The notes beneath the pieces were generated by a model, which was not told the DNA's origin, did no database searches, and saw nothing but the letters and a program-made list of their open reading frames with translations. 64,000 nt of DNA from Burkholderia sp. WAC0059 (GTDB lineage Bacteria; Pseudomonadota; Gammaproteobacteria; Burkholderiales; Burkholderiaceae), in assembly GCF_002870125.1 (NCBI RefSeq), contig NZ_PNEO01000015.1, positions 85,341 through 149,340 on the forward strand, in the 5' to 3' direction. Numbering within the stretch: position 1 is the first letter of the stretch; each line of letters begins with the position of its first letter. Of the stretch, positions 9,101-17,119 are shown piece by piece. Position numbers and translations under genes: made by a program.

Positions 9101-10309
9101 CTACAGCACGGCCCGCTTCTCGCGAAGATGTCTGATTTCCTCGTCGGACCATCCGGCCTCGCGCAGCACCGCGTCGGAGTGCTCGCCGAACGTCGGTGCC
9201 GCGGACGGATCCGGCAGCGGCGTCGAGCCGAACCGGACCGGATGCCGGAAGCCGCGATACCGGCCGACGCCCGGGTACTCGAAATCCGACACCATGCCCT
9301 CGGCCTGTACCTGCGGATCGTCGAACATGTCTTCGATGCCGCGCGCGGCCGCGCAGGGCACGGCATCGCCGAACAGCGCCTCCCATTCGAGCGCCGTGCG
9401 CGCCTGCAATGCAGCGTGCAATTGCGGCACGATCTCGTCGCGGCGCGCGGCGCGCTTGCGCACGCTGTCGTAGCGGTCGTCGTTCGCGAGCGCGTGCAGG
9501 CCGGTTTTCTCGCATAGCGCCTGCCAGAAATGCGGCGTGTTCGCGGAAATGTACAGATAGCCTTCGCGGGTCGGATGGATGCCGGTGATGCCGCCCGAAC
9601 GCATGTCGCGCCCGATCTCTCTCGGCTCGCCGTCGGCCCAGATCATGCGGGCCGACTGCATCGTCAGCGCGCTGCGCAGCAGCGACACGCCGACGTACTG
9701 TCCGACGCCGCTGCGCTCGCGCTCGAACAGGGCCGACGACACGCCCGCCGCGACCAGCGCGGCCGCATAGTAGTCGACCACCGAGCCGTAGAGAATTTCG
9801 GGCGGGCCGTCCGGCGGCCCCTGCGTCTTGCACATGCCGGTCATGGTCTGGAGAACCTGGTCGTAGCCGGCCTTGTCCCGGTACGGCCCGGTTTCGCCGT
9901 ATCCCGTCACGGCGCAATAGATGAGCCGCGGATTCACTTCGCGCAGTTGCTCGTAGGCGATGCCCAGCCGCGCCGGTACGCTCGGCCGGAAGTTGTGCAC
10001 GAGGACGTCGGCGGTCTTGACGAGCCGCATCAGGACGTCGAGCGCCTCGGGCTGCTTCAGGTCCAGCGCGAGGCCGCGCTTGCCGCGATTCACGCCGAGA
10101 AACGCGCGGCTCTCGGCTTCGAGCGTCGAAGGATATTTGCGCAGGTTGTCGCCCGACGGCGGTTCGATCTTGATGACCTCGGCGCCCTGGTCCGCCAGCA
10201 GCGTGCAGCCGTAAGGTCCGGCGATATAGGCGCTCAGGTCGAGCACCCGCAGGTCCGCGAGCGGTCCCTGCCGGACCGCCCGCGACGAAGGGGAAGAAGA
10301 TTCCATCAT
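9101..10309 (-). CDS. Class III CoA-transferase (CaiB/BaiF family)
   Basis: The 402-residue cytosolic enzyme has the family opening RVLDLSAYIAGPYGCTLLADQGAEVIKIE, here split as a beta strand and CoA-binding helix, followed by NRGKRGLALDL. The catalytic aspartate that forms the acyl anhydride is predicted in AGYDQ at about residue 150. A GGITGIHPTREGYLYISANT block and C-terminal PxFGEHSD motif complete the fold. It moves CoA from an acyl-CoA donor (often succinyl-CoA) to a carboxylic acid. It is 42 bp downstream of a CitE-like lyase gene, a pairing known for citramalate, malate and itaconate routes. Confidence 0.93.
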   Translation of the reverse strand: MMESSSPSSRAVRQGPLADLRVLDLSAYIAGPYGCTLLADQGAEVIKIEPPSGDNLRKYPSTLEAESRAFLGVNRGKRGLALDLKQPEALDVLMRLVKTADVLVHNFRPSVPARLGIAYEQLREVNPRLIYCAVTGYGETGPYRDKAGYDQVLQTMTGMCKTQGPPDGPPEILYGSVVDYYAAALVAAGVSSALFERERSGVGQYVGVSLLRSALTMQSARMIWADGEPREIGRDMRSGGITGIHPTREGYLYISANTPHFWQALCEKTGLHALANDDRYDSVRKRAARRDEIVPQLHAALQARTALEWEALFGDAVPCAAARGIEDMFDDPQVQAEGMVSDFEYPGVGRYRGFRHPVRFGSTPLPDPSAAPTFGEHSDAVLREAGWSDEEIRHLREKRAVL

Positions 10310-10351
10310 GGTCTCCGGCTGTATTCGATGTGCGCGTGCCGATCGCGTGTT

Positions 10352-11260
10352 TCAGCCTGCGGAGGCCGTGTCGTCGAGCGCTGCGCGCTGTTCGCCGGTC
10401 AGCAGGTCGAGGCGCGTCGCCTCGCGCACGAGCACGCGGGCGCGTTCGACGAAGGGCGGATCGATCATCCTGCCGTCGACGACATAAGCGCCGAGCCCCT
10501 TGCGCTCCGCGTCGCGGGCCGCTTCGACGACGCGGACCGCATGGGCGATGTCCGCGTCGGAAGGGCGGAACACGTCGTTGGCCAGTGCGACCTGGCTCGG
10601 ATGGATGCAGCTCTTGCCGAGAAAGCCCAATGCGTGGGCAAGCTGCGCTTCGGCCCGGAAGCCGGCTTCGTCCTTGATGTTGGCGAACGCCGCGTCGTAG
10701 GCGAAGACGCCGGCTTCGCCGGCCGCGATGCGCAGCGCGAACATCGCCTGCTGGACCGCCGCCGGCTCGCGACGCGCGATGCCGAGCGGCTCGAACAGAT
10801 CGCCGAGCCCGAGTTGCAGCCCGGCGACGCGCGGATGCGCGGCGGCGAGTTCCGCCGCATGCCGCAAGGCGCCCGGCGACTCGATATTGAGCAGCAGCTT
10901 CACGGGTACGGCTACGCCGTTTGCCCGCTCGGCCTTCTCTATGGCGGTCGCGGCGGCGCGCACGTCATCCGCGCTTGCGGGCTTCGGGAGATTGATGAAG
11001 TCGAGTCCGGGTTGCACGACGGCGTCGACGTCGTCCGCGAAAAAGGGCGTTTCGAGCGCGTTCACGCGCACGATGATCACCTTCCCGCGACTCCGGATGG
11101 TCTCGTCGCGCAGCAGGTCGCGCAGCGCCGCACGGGCCTCGGGCTTGCGCTCGGGCGCAACGGCGTCTTCGAGATCGAACGAGAGGGCGTCGGCGGCGCT
11201 GGCCAGCGCCTTGGCGAACAGCTCCGGGCGCGATGCCGGCACGAACAGCTTGCTTCTCAT
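10352..11260 (-). CDS. CitE-like acyl-CoA lyase (HpcH/HpaI aldolase superfamily)
   Basis: The 302-residue protein resembles the citrate lyase beta subunit and stand-alone malyl- or citramalyl-CoA lyases. It starts RSKLFVPASRPE with LSFDLEDAV, keeps a VRVNALETPFF strand, a conserved Glu in LLNIESPGAL (acid/metal site) and the Asp of LGLGDL, and has KSCIHPSQV near the end. No citD or citF genes accompany it, so it should act on a free CoA thioester, not in a citrate lyase complex. It is first in the leftward operon, with GGAGAC before its ATG. It would split a hydroxyacyl-CoA into acetyl-CoA and an oxoacid. Confidence 0.9.
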   Translation of the reverse strand: MRSKLFVPASRPELFAKALASAADALSFDLEDAVAPERKPEARAALRDLLRDETIRSRGKVIIVRVNALETPFFADDVDAVVQPGLDFINLPKPASADDVRAAATAIEKAERANGVAVPVKLLLNIESPGALRHAAELAAAHPRVAGLQLGLGDLFEPLGIARREPAAVQQAMFALRIAAGEAGVFAYDAAFANIKDEAGFRAEAQLAHALGFLGKSCIHPSQVALANDVFRPSDADIAHAVRVVEAARDAERKGLGAYVVDGRMIDPPFVERARVLVREATRLDLLTGEQRAALDDTASAG

Positions 11261-11314
11261 GTCTCCATTTCCGTGTCGTATTTGTCGATGACCAGTCTAC
11301 GCAGAGATAGGTTT

Positions 11315-11329
11315 TAGATAAACTATCTA
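11315..11329. promoter_or_regulatory. LysR-type binding site (T-N11-A palindrome)
   Basis: TAGATAAACTATCTA is a perfect inverted repeat with 6-bp arms and a 3-bp centre and fits the T-N11-A LysR consensus. It lies in the unusually A+T-rich 102-bp gap between the lyase operon and the divergent LysR gene, the normal place for autoregulation and operon activation. Confidence 0.7.
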
Positions 11330-11362
11330 TAACTATATTTAGAGAGTAGTAAATCTATCGTT

Positions 11363-12289
11363 ATGGACATCGCATTCCTGGGCAATCTGCTGCTGGTCGT
11401 CGATACCGGCTCGATGGCCGAGGCCGCGCGGCGCGTCGGCGTGACTCCGGCGGCGATCGCGCAGCAGGTGCAGGCGCTCGAGCGCGAATTGGGGGTTTCC
11501 CTGCTCGTCCGGGCCGGACGCACCGTGATTCCGACGGAAGCCGGGCATCGCGTGATTGCCCGCGCGCGAAGCCTCGTGCGCGAATTCACCGACCTGAAGG
11601 CATTCGCGCTTGAGGAAGAAGTGGCGGGCGAGCTGCATATCGGCACCATCACGACGGCCCTGCTCAGTCTGCTGCCCGACGTGATGGCGGCATTCTCGCG
11701 CGCCTTTCCGCAGGCCAAGGTGCTGATACGCGCGGGCACGTCGATGGAGCTGTACGAGAGTCTGCAGCGCGGGGAACTGGACCTGGCCGTCTGCCTGCAT
11801 CCCGCGTTCGCGTTGTCCAAGGCGTACGACTGGCACCTGCTCCGGGAAGAGCCGATCGTCGTGCTCGCGCCGGCGCGGCTGGCGGGCGAGGACCCGCACG
11901 AACTGCTGCGTCGCGAACCGTTCATCCGCTACGACCGCTCGCTCGGCGGCGGGAAGCAGGCGGACCGGTACCTGCGGGCCGAGCGCATCGTTCCGCACGA
12001 ACTGTTCGAGCTGAACTCGCTGATGGCCATTGCGATGATGGTCGACCGGGGGCTGGGCGTGTCGCTGGTTCCGAACATCGTCTCGCCGTTGACGGAGCGG
12101 CTCGAGGTGGCGAAGCTCGCGCTGCCGAGGCCGACCGAGCCGCGACGCTTCGGCCTGCTCTGGCACAAGACGTCGCCGCGCGGGCGCTTGATCCGGGGAT
12201 TTCAGCAATGCGCCGATCTCGTGCTCGGCAATGCGAATGTCGAGGTCGACGGGAGAAAGAGCGGGAGGCGATCGAAAGGACGCCGGTAG
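11363..12289 (+). CDS. LysR-family transcriptional regulator of the lyase operon
   Basis: The 308-residue protein begins with a LysR winged helix-turn-helix (FLGNLLLVVDTGSMAEAARR, then VGVTPAAIAQQVQALERELG) and continues into the periplasmic-binding-protein-like effector domain from about residue 90. It is divergent from the CitE-like operon across a 102-bp gap that holds a palindromic T-N11-A site. The probable ligand is the pathway substrate or a CoA intermediate. The C-terminal end is basic and slightly longer than usual. The family call is firm; the regulated operon is inferred from position. Confidence 0.92.
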   Translation: MDIAFLGNLLLVVDTGSMAEAARRVGVTPAAIAQQVQALERELGVSLLVRAGRTVIPTEAGHRVIARARSLVREFTDLKAFALEEEVAGELHIGTITTALLSLLPDVMAAFSRAFPQAKVLIRAGTSMELYESLQRGELDLAVCLHPAFALSKAYDWHLLREEPIVVLAPARLAGEDPHELLRREPFIRYDRSLGGGKQADRYLRAERIVPHELFELNSLMAIAMMVDRGLGVSLVPNIVSPLTERLEVAKLALPRPTEPRRFGLLWHKTSPRGRLIRGFQQCADLVLGNANVEVDGRKSGRRSKGRR

Positions 12290-12707
12290 GCCGGCGGTGC
12301 GGCGCGAGCGGATTTCGGAGAGGCCGGGCGCCGCCAGGCGAAGTCATCGTTGCAATGGACTTTAGCGAGGCCGGGTCGTTTCACCGCGCGCGACGGCGAG
12401 ACGGTCGCGTCCTCACGCGCCGACCCGGCACGACTCGCGCAAATCGGCCGGAATCGGGCGGGCCGGTCGGCACTGGCCTGGCGCCGACCCGGCGCGCGGA
12501 AACGGGACCGCCGCCCCGCGCCGTCCGCCGGCCGTACGCCCGGTCCGATAAGGTCAATCTTGTGCCAATTCCCCGTTCTGTTTGCGAAATTGCGCCCCGG
12601 GGTTCGCGGTTACCTTTGGGTATCTTGCCGCTCCTGCCGCCGGAGCCGGCGTTTCTTGCATGGCTCGCGCTGTCTTTCGGCGGGGAATGGAAAAGTAAGG
12701 AATCTGT
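12290..12707. other. Intergenic region without a recognised gene
   Basis: About 420 bp separate the LysR gene from the small ORF at 12708. Several frames are open because of the high G+C content, but the predicted products are arginine/proline-rich and match no fold I recognise. The A+T-richer part at roughly 12540-12705 is the likely promoter and leader of the next cluster. I could not assign a specific -35/-10 pair. Confidence 0.4.
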
Positions 12708-12869
12708 ATGCGAAAACCGACGCGAAACCGTTCGCCCGCCACGCTCAGGTCCGTGGCCGGCGGCGCGGGGCCGGACCCGACGCCGCGCGCGAGCATCCCG
12801 GTCGCGTCGGCGTTTTCCCCCGGCTTCTTCGAGCACGGCGCATTACCCGAAGCAACGGATCATCGATGA
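12708..12869 (+). CDS. Small ORF (53 aa) translationally coupled to the ATP-grasp gene
   Basis: This 54-codon frame starts with ATG preceded by TAAGGAA at good spacing, a better ribosome site than that of the next gene. Its stop codon overlaps the ATP-grasp start as ATGA, a classic sign of coupled translation. The peptide starts MRKPTRNRSP, has a Gly/Pro/Ala-rich middle, and ends with SAFSPGFFEHGALPEATDHR. The basic head and distinct tail are compatible with a leader-core precursor for peptide-modifying enzymes, but the sequence matches no precursor I know. It might also be only a leader cistron that controls translation. It is not a fragment of either neighbour. Confidence 0.45.
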   Translation: MRKPTRNRSPATLRSVAGGAGPDPTPRASIPVASAFSPGFFEHGALPEATDHR

Positions 12870-14116
12870 ACACACCCCACGCCGACGTCGCCCGCGGCCA
12901 GGAGCCGATCGCCTATCGGCCGCTCGGGCTGGCCACGCTGTTGCGGCAGGCCGCAGCCGGCTCCGATCTCACGCCTGTCGGCGAGCAACTGCTCGATTAC
13001 AGCAAAACGCATGGCAATCCCCAGGTGTTGCTCGACCTCGCCCTCGTGCTGGAACTCAAGTACGAAAAGGCCTCGGCCCTCGCGGTCCAGGAGCTGGCGA
13101 TCCGCACCTGCCGGCACTATCGGCTGAAAGCCGCCCAGACCTCGACGCCTCCGGTCCGGGTGCTGGCGCTGAAGGCGCCCGGGGATCTCATGACGAACAC
13201 GCCGTTCGAGTGCCTCGTCGAGCAGTCCGATTTCCAGGTGGAAGCGCTTTACGTCGACGGCCGCCTGCCCGAACCCACCGCCTTGCCGGACCACGACGTC
13301 GTGCTCGTCACGCCGTGCGCGCTGGACGCCAACGTCGAGGCGCTGGCGCGGATCGACCGGCTCCTCGAAGGCACGTCGCGCCGCGTGCTGAACCATCCGC
13401 GGGGCATTGCGAAGACGACGCGGGAGGCGGCCTGGGCACTCCTCGGACACGTGCCCGGCATCTGCATGGCCCATACGGTGCGCGTCGGGCGCGCGCGCCT
13501 GCTTGCCGCGGCGGCGGGCGAGTGGAGTCTCGCGGACGCCGTCGGCAGCGATTTTCCGTTCATCGTCCGGCCGGTGGGCTCGCACGCGGGCCGCGGCCTC
13601 GAGCGGCTGGCCGACCGGGAAGCGCTGAAGGCGTACGTGGATCAGGCGGAGGCCGCCGAATTCTACGTGGCGCCGTTCATCGACTACAGCGGCGCGGACG
13701 GCCTGTTCCGCAAGTACCGGATCGTGCTCATCGACGGCAAGCCGTACGTGTGCCACATGGGCATTTCGCGCCACTGGATGGTTCATTACCCGTATCCGGA
13801 GATGCTGGAGCATCCGGAGCGGCGCGAGGAGGAAGCGCGCTTCATGGCGAGCTTCGACACCAAATTCGCCGTGCGCCATCGCGATGCGCTGCGAAGCATC
13901 GCGGATCTCACGGGCCTCGACTACATCGGCTTCGACTGCGCCGAGACGAACGACGGCCGGCTGCTGATTTTCGAGGTCGCCACGGCCATGATCGTTCACG
14001 ACATGGACGACCCGGGCCCGTTTCCGTACAAGCTTGCGCAGATGAAGCGCGTATTCAGTGCGTTTTGCGACATGCTCCAGCGCGCGGCGCGCCCAGCAGC
14101 GAATCCATCCCAATAG
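12866..14116 (+). CDS. ATP-grasp-like protein with N-terminal helical repeat region
   Basis: The 416-residue protein has a helical, TPR-like N-terminal part (about 30-95), a Rossmann-like pre-ATP-grasp segment (PVRVLALKAPGD, then YVDG) and a C-terminal ATP-grasp-like half. That half shows a glycine-rich loop RPVGSHAGRGLE near residue 234, KYRIVLIDGKPYVCHMG near 285, and DYIGFDCAE and LLIFEVATAM near 351-370. The usual terminal Glu-x-Asn metal motif reads E-V-A, so the third ligand may differ. Such enzymes join a carboxylate to an amine using ATP. It overlaps a 53-codon ORF and lies 10 bp before a serC paralogue. The substrate is unknown. ATG 12866 is chosen because homology-like sequence starts there. 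Confidence 0.65.
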   Translation: MNTPHADVARGQEPIAYRPLGLATLLRQAAAGSDLTPVGEQLLDYSKTHGNPQVLLDLALVLELKYEKASALAVQELAIRTCRHYRLKAAQTSTPPVRVLALKAPGDLMTNTPFECLVEQSDFQVEALYVDGRLPEPTALPDHDVVLVTPCALDANVEALARIDRLLEGTSRRVLNHPRGIAKTTREAAWALLGHVPGICMAHTVRVGRARLLAAAAGEWSLADAVGSDFPFIVRPVGSHAGRGLERLADREALKAYVDQAEAAEFYVAPFIDYSGADGLFRKYRIVLIDGKPYVCHMGISRHWMVHYPYPEMLEHPERREEEARFMASFDTKFAVRHRDALRSIADLTGLDYIGFDCAETNDGRLLIFEVATAMIVHDMDDPGPFPYKLAQMKRVFSAFCDMLQRAARPAANPSQ

Positions 14117-14126
14117 GCGAAAAGAC

Positions 14127-15221
14127 ATGAACCCGAACACGTTGAACTTTTCCGGCGGCCCCGGCGCGCTTCCCGAAATCGCGCTCGAACAGGCGCGGCA
14201 GGCCATCGAGGCGCTGCCGGAAACCGGCGTTTCCGTTCTCGGCATGAGCCATCGCTCCGCCTGGTTTCGCGACCTGCTCGACGAGGCCGAGCAGAATCTG
14301 CGCCAGTTGCTCGGGCTGTCGGACGAATACGCGATCACCTTCCTGCAGGGCGGCAGCAGCCTGCAGTTCGCGATGATCCCGATGAATTTCACCGGCAAGG
14401 GTTTTGCGCCGCCCGAGTACGTCACGTCGGGCTACTGGAGCGCCAAGGCGACGGCCGAGGCCGCGAAAATACACGGACACCGGATTGCGTGGGACGGCGC
14501 CGCCACGGGCTATCGGCGGCTGCCGGACCTGAACGGCCTCGACGTCGACCCGTCGGCCGCCTATCTCCACTACGTGTCCAACGAGACCGTGGAAGGACTG
14601 CAGTTCCCGGTGCTGGACCAGTCGACGCCGGCTCCGCTGATCGCGGACATGTCGTCCGACTTCCTGTCGATGCCGATTCAGGCCGGCCGATATTCGATGA
14701 TCTACGCGCACGCGCAGAAAAATCTCGGGCCGTCCGGCGTGACCGTCGCGATCGTGAACCGGGCCCTGCTCGAACGCATCCCGGCCGGATTGCCGGCCAT
14801 TCTCGACTTTCGCACCCACGTCGAGCACGGCTCGAACTACAACACGCCGCCCGTTTTCGCGATCTACGTCCTCACGCTCGTCTCGCGCTGGCTCCGGTAT
14901 TGCATCGGCGGACTCGCGCAGATGCAGGAGATCAACGAGCGCAAGGCGAGCCGCCTCTACGAGACGCTGGACGAGCTCGGCGATGCGGTGAAGATCCATG
15001 CGGAAAAGCCGTGGCGCTCGAAGATGAACGTCGCGTTCACGTTCGGCGATCCGAGGCTCGACGCCGGGTTCCTGGCCGAGACGAAGGAGCGCGGCATGAT
15101 GGGCCTCGAGGGGCACCGCTCGATCGGCGGTCTGCGCGCCTCGCTGTACAACGCGGTCACGGAAGAGGCCGTCGCGGCGTTGTGCGAGTCCATCCGCGAA
15201 TTCAGCCAGGCGCGGGTTTGA
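14127..15221 (+). CDS. SerC paralogue, phosphoserine aminotransferase family
   Basis: The 364-residue PLP enzyme aligns along its length with SerC. It has the MSHR phosphate-binding pair near residue 43, FLQGGSS, YWSAKA (stacking Trp), HYVSNET, the PLP lysine in AHAQKNLGPSG near 200, NTPPVFAIYV, and GHRSIGG before RASLYNA. The phosphate-binding residues remain, so the substrate is probably a phosphorylated oxoacid such as 3-phosphohydroxypyruvate. In Burkholderia the housekeeping serC normally sits in the pheA-hisC-aroA region, so this may be a second copy devoted to the preceding ATP-grasp gene. It starts 10 bp after that gene ends. Confidence 0.85.
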   Translation: MNPNTLNFSGGPGALPEIALEQARQAIEALPETGVSVLGMSHRSAWFRDLLDEAEQNLRQLLGLSDEYAITFLQGGSSLQFAMIPMNFTGKGFAPPEYVTSGYWSAKATAEAAKIHGHRIAWDGAATGYRRLPDLNGLDVDPSAAYLHYVSNETVEGLQFPVLDQSTPAPLIADMSSDFLSMPIQAGRYSMIYAHAQKNLGPSGVTVAIVNRALLERIPAGLPAILDFRTHVEHGSNYNTPPVFAIYVLTLVSRWLRYCIGGLAQMQEINERKASRLYETLDELGDAVKIHAEKPWRSKMNVAFTFGDPRLDAGFLAETKERGMMGLEGHRSIGGLRASLYNAVTEEAVAALCESIREFSQARV

Positions 15222-15276
15222 CCTGCTGAAAACCACCGCGTCCGGCCTTCCGGGTCCGAAGGCCGGACGGGCGGCA

Positions 15277-15852
15277 TCACAGCGGCTTTGCCGACCGCGT
15301 GTTCGACGCCACCACGAAGTGCCCCGCGCCCAGATGGTGAAGGGTGTGCAGCGGCGCATTCGTCGCGTCGAACTTCCAGTGTCCGTTCTCGAACACGCGC
15401 CGATCGGCGGCGGCCGACAGCACCTCGCCGAAGCAGGTGTCGTAGGCGTCCTCGGCGTGGGGCTCGCTGATCAGCCGGCATTCCAGCCACGCCGCGCAGC
15501 CGTTCTCGATGAGCGGAAGGCCGAGTGCCGGCCCGCGCACGGTTTCGATGCCGTACCGTGCGAACTTGTCGAGATCGCGCCCGCTCGTTGTGCCGACCGT
15601 GTAGGTGAGGTCGATCAGCTCCGCCCCCGGAATGCAGATGCCGAACACGCCGCTTTCGGCGATGAGTTCGCGCGTGAAGGTGCGCTTGTCGATGACGACG
15701 GCGATGCGCGGCGGCGTGAATTCGACGGGCATCGACCACGCCGCCGCCATCACGTCGCGGCGACTGCCCGACGCGCTCGTCACGAGCACGGTCGGGCCAT
15801 GATTGACGAGGCGGCTCGCGTGTTCGAGCGCGACGGGTTCGAGGCGGGACAT
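15277..15852 (-). CDS. Flavin reductase-like (FMN-binding split barrel) protein
   Basis: The 191-residue protein matches the DIM6/NTAB flavin reductase family. It has the TVLVTSASGSRRDVMAAAW strand region that binds FMN, a TPPRIAVVID strand, then RDLDKFARYGIET and a WLECRLISE core motif. Members reduce FMN with NAD(P)H or bind FMN for small oxidoreductions; the partner is unknown. It faces the SerC paralogue with a 55-bp gap, so it is not in that operon. Length is usual and no signal peptide is seen. Confidence 0.85.
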   Translation of the reverse strand: MSRLEPVALEHASRLVNHGPTVLVTSASGSRRDVMAAAWSMPVEFTPPRIAVVIDKRTFTRELIAESGVFGICIPGAELIDLTYTVGTTSGRDLDKFARYGIETVRGPALGLPLIENGCAAWLECRLISEPHAEDAYDTCFGEVLSAAADRRVFENGHWKFDATNAPLHTLHHLGAGHFVVASNTRSAKPL

Positions 15853-16015
15853 GCGGGGGCCTCCAGGGCAGTGAGCGACGGAAGGGACAGGTTACCACCG
15901 CACCCGCCCCGGGTGCCGGCGGATCGGGCCAGGATGCCGACGCCGGCTTGCGGCTCTTGCTAGAGTGGTGTCTCCATCTAAAAAAACGCCGATAAACGGC
16001 ATACGGAGACATGCG

Positions 16016-17071
16016 ATGAACATCCCCCGATTGCTTGCGTCATTAACCCTTCCCGCGTTTGTTGCCTGCGTCGTCGGGCCGACGTCCGCTCACGCCGCCA
16101 CGCCCGTCAAACTGGTCACCGAGGAGACGATGGTGGCCTCGTCGCAACCCGGCATCCAGATCTACGTTCGCAACAAGCGTCCGGCCAACCAGACGCATTT
16201 CGACGCCGCTCATACGCTGGTGTTCGTCCACGGCGCGACCTATCCCGCGAGCACGTCGTTCGATCTCGAACTGGGCGGCCTGTCGTGGATGGATTACATC
16301 GCGAGACGCGGCTTCGACGTCTATTTGCTCGATCTGCCCGGCTACGGACGTTCGACGCGTCCCGCCGCGATGGACGGTCCCGCCGACGCGGGGCAGCCCG
16401 TCGAAACGACGGCGCAGGCGGTACAGGACTATGCGGCCGTCGTCGACTGGGTGCTGGCGCGCCGGCACCTGAAGAAGCTCGACGTCATGGGATGGTCGTG
16501 GGGGACGACGATCGCCGGCGGATTCGCGGCGGCTTACCCCGAGAAGGTGAATCGTCTCGTGCTCTACGCGCCGGTCTGGCTCTCGCACGAGACGCCGCCG
16601 ACGGGCGATGCCGCGAAGCTCGGCGCGTACCGCACGGTGACGATCGAGTCGGCGAGGGCGCGCTGGTACAAGGGCGTGCCCGAGGACAAGCAGGCCGACC
16701 TGATTCCGCCGGGCTGGTTCGACAGGTGGCAGCAGGCGACGTGGGCGACCGATCCGAAAGCCGCGTCCGCGAATCCGCCGGTTCTGCGCGCGCCCAACGG
16801 CGTGACCGAGGACATTCGCGGCTACTACATGTCCGGCAACGCGACTTACGATCCCGGCAGGATCGCCGCGCCGACGCTGATGATTCAGGCGCAATGGGAT
16901 CAGGACACGCCGCCTTACATGTCGCAGGCCCTGTTTCCGTTGCTGACCGGCGCGCCGTGGAAGCAGTACGACCTGATCGGCGAGGGGACGCACACGGTCC
17001 TGATGGAGAAGAACCGGTTGCAACTGTTCAATGCCGTGCAGAACTTCCTCGAGGAACCGGGACCGCGTTGA
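16016..17071 (+). CDS. Exported alpha/beta-hydrolase
   Basis: The 351-residue protein starts with a signal peptide (RLLASLTLPAFVACVVG, cleavage likely after SAHA). The fold shows the oxyanion segment VFVHGATYP, the nucleophile elbow GWSWG (Ser near residue 164), an acid in QWDQDTP and the catalytic His in GEGTHTV. ATG 16016 is chosen because ACGGAGAC precedes it and it gives the signal peptide; the frame is open earlier. It should act in the periplasm or outside the cell on esters, lactones or similar bonds. It stands alone, convergent with lrgB. Confidence 0.88.
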   Translation: MNIPRLLASLTLPAFVACVVGPTSAHAATPVKLVTEETMVASSQPGIQIYVRNKRPANQTHFDAAHTLVFVHGATYPASTSFDLELGGLSWMDYIARRGFDVYLLDLPGYGRSTRPAAMDGPADAGQPVETTAQAVQDYAAVVDWVLARRHLKKLDVMGWSWGTTIAGGFAAAYPEKVNRLVLYAPVWLSHETPPTGDAAKLGAYRTVTIESARARWYKGVPEDKQADLIPPGWFDRWQQATWATDPKAASANPPVLRAPNGVTEDIRGYYMSGNATYDPGRIAAPTLMIQAQWDQDTPPYMSQALFPLLTGAPWKQYDLIGEGTHTVLMEKNRLQLFNAVQNFLEEPGPR

Positions 17072-17119
17072 GGCCTTTGAGGCTTGGGGCGGCGGGGCTC
17101 GTTCCGCGCTCCGTCCTCC

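Noticed and set aside
12381..12836. Minus-strand ORF of 151 codons upstream of the ATP-grasp gene
   Set aside because: Arginine/glycine-rich product with no recognisable fold; typical antisense frame in high-GC DNA.
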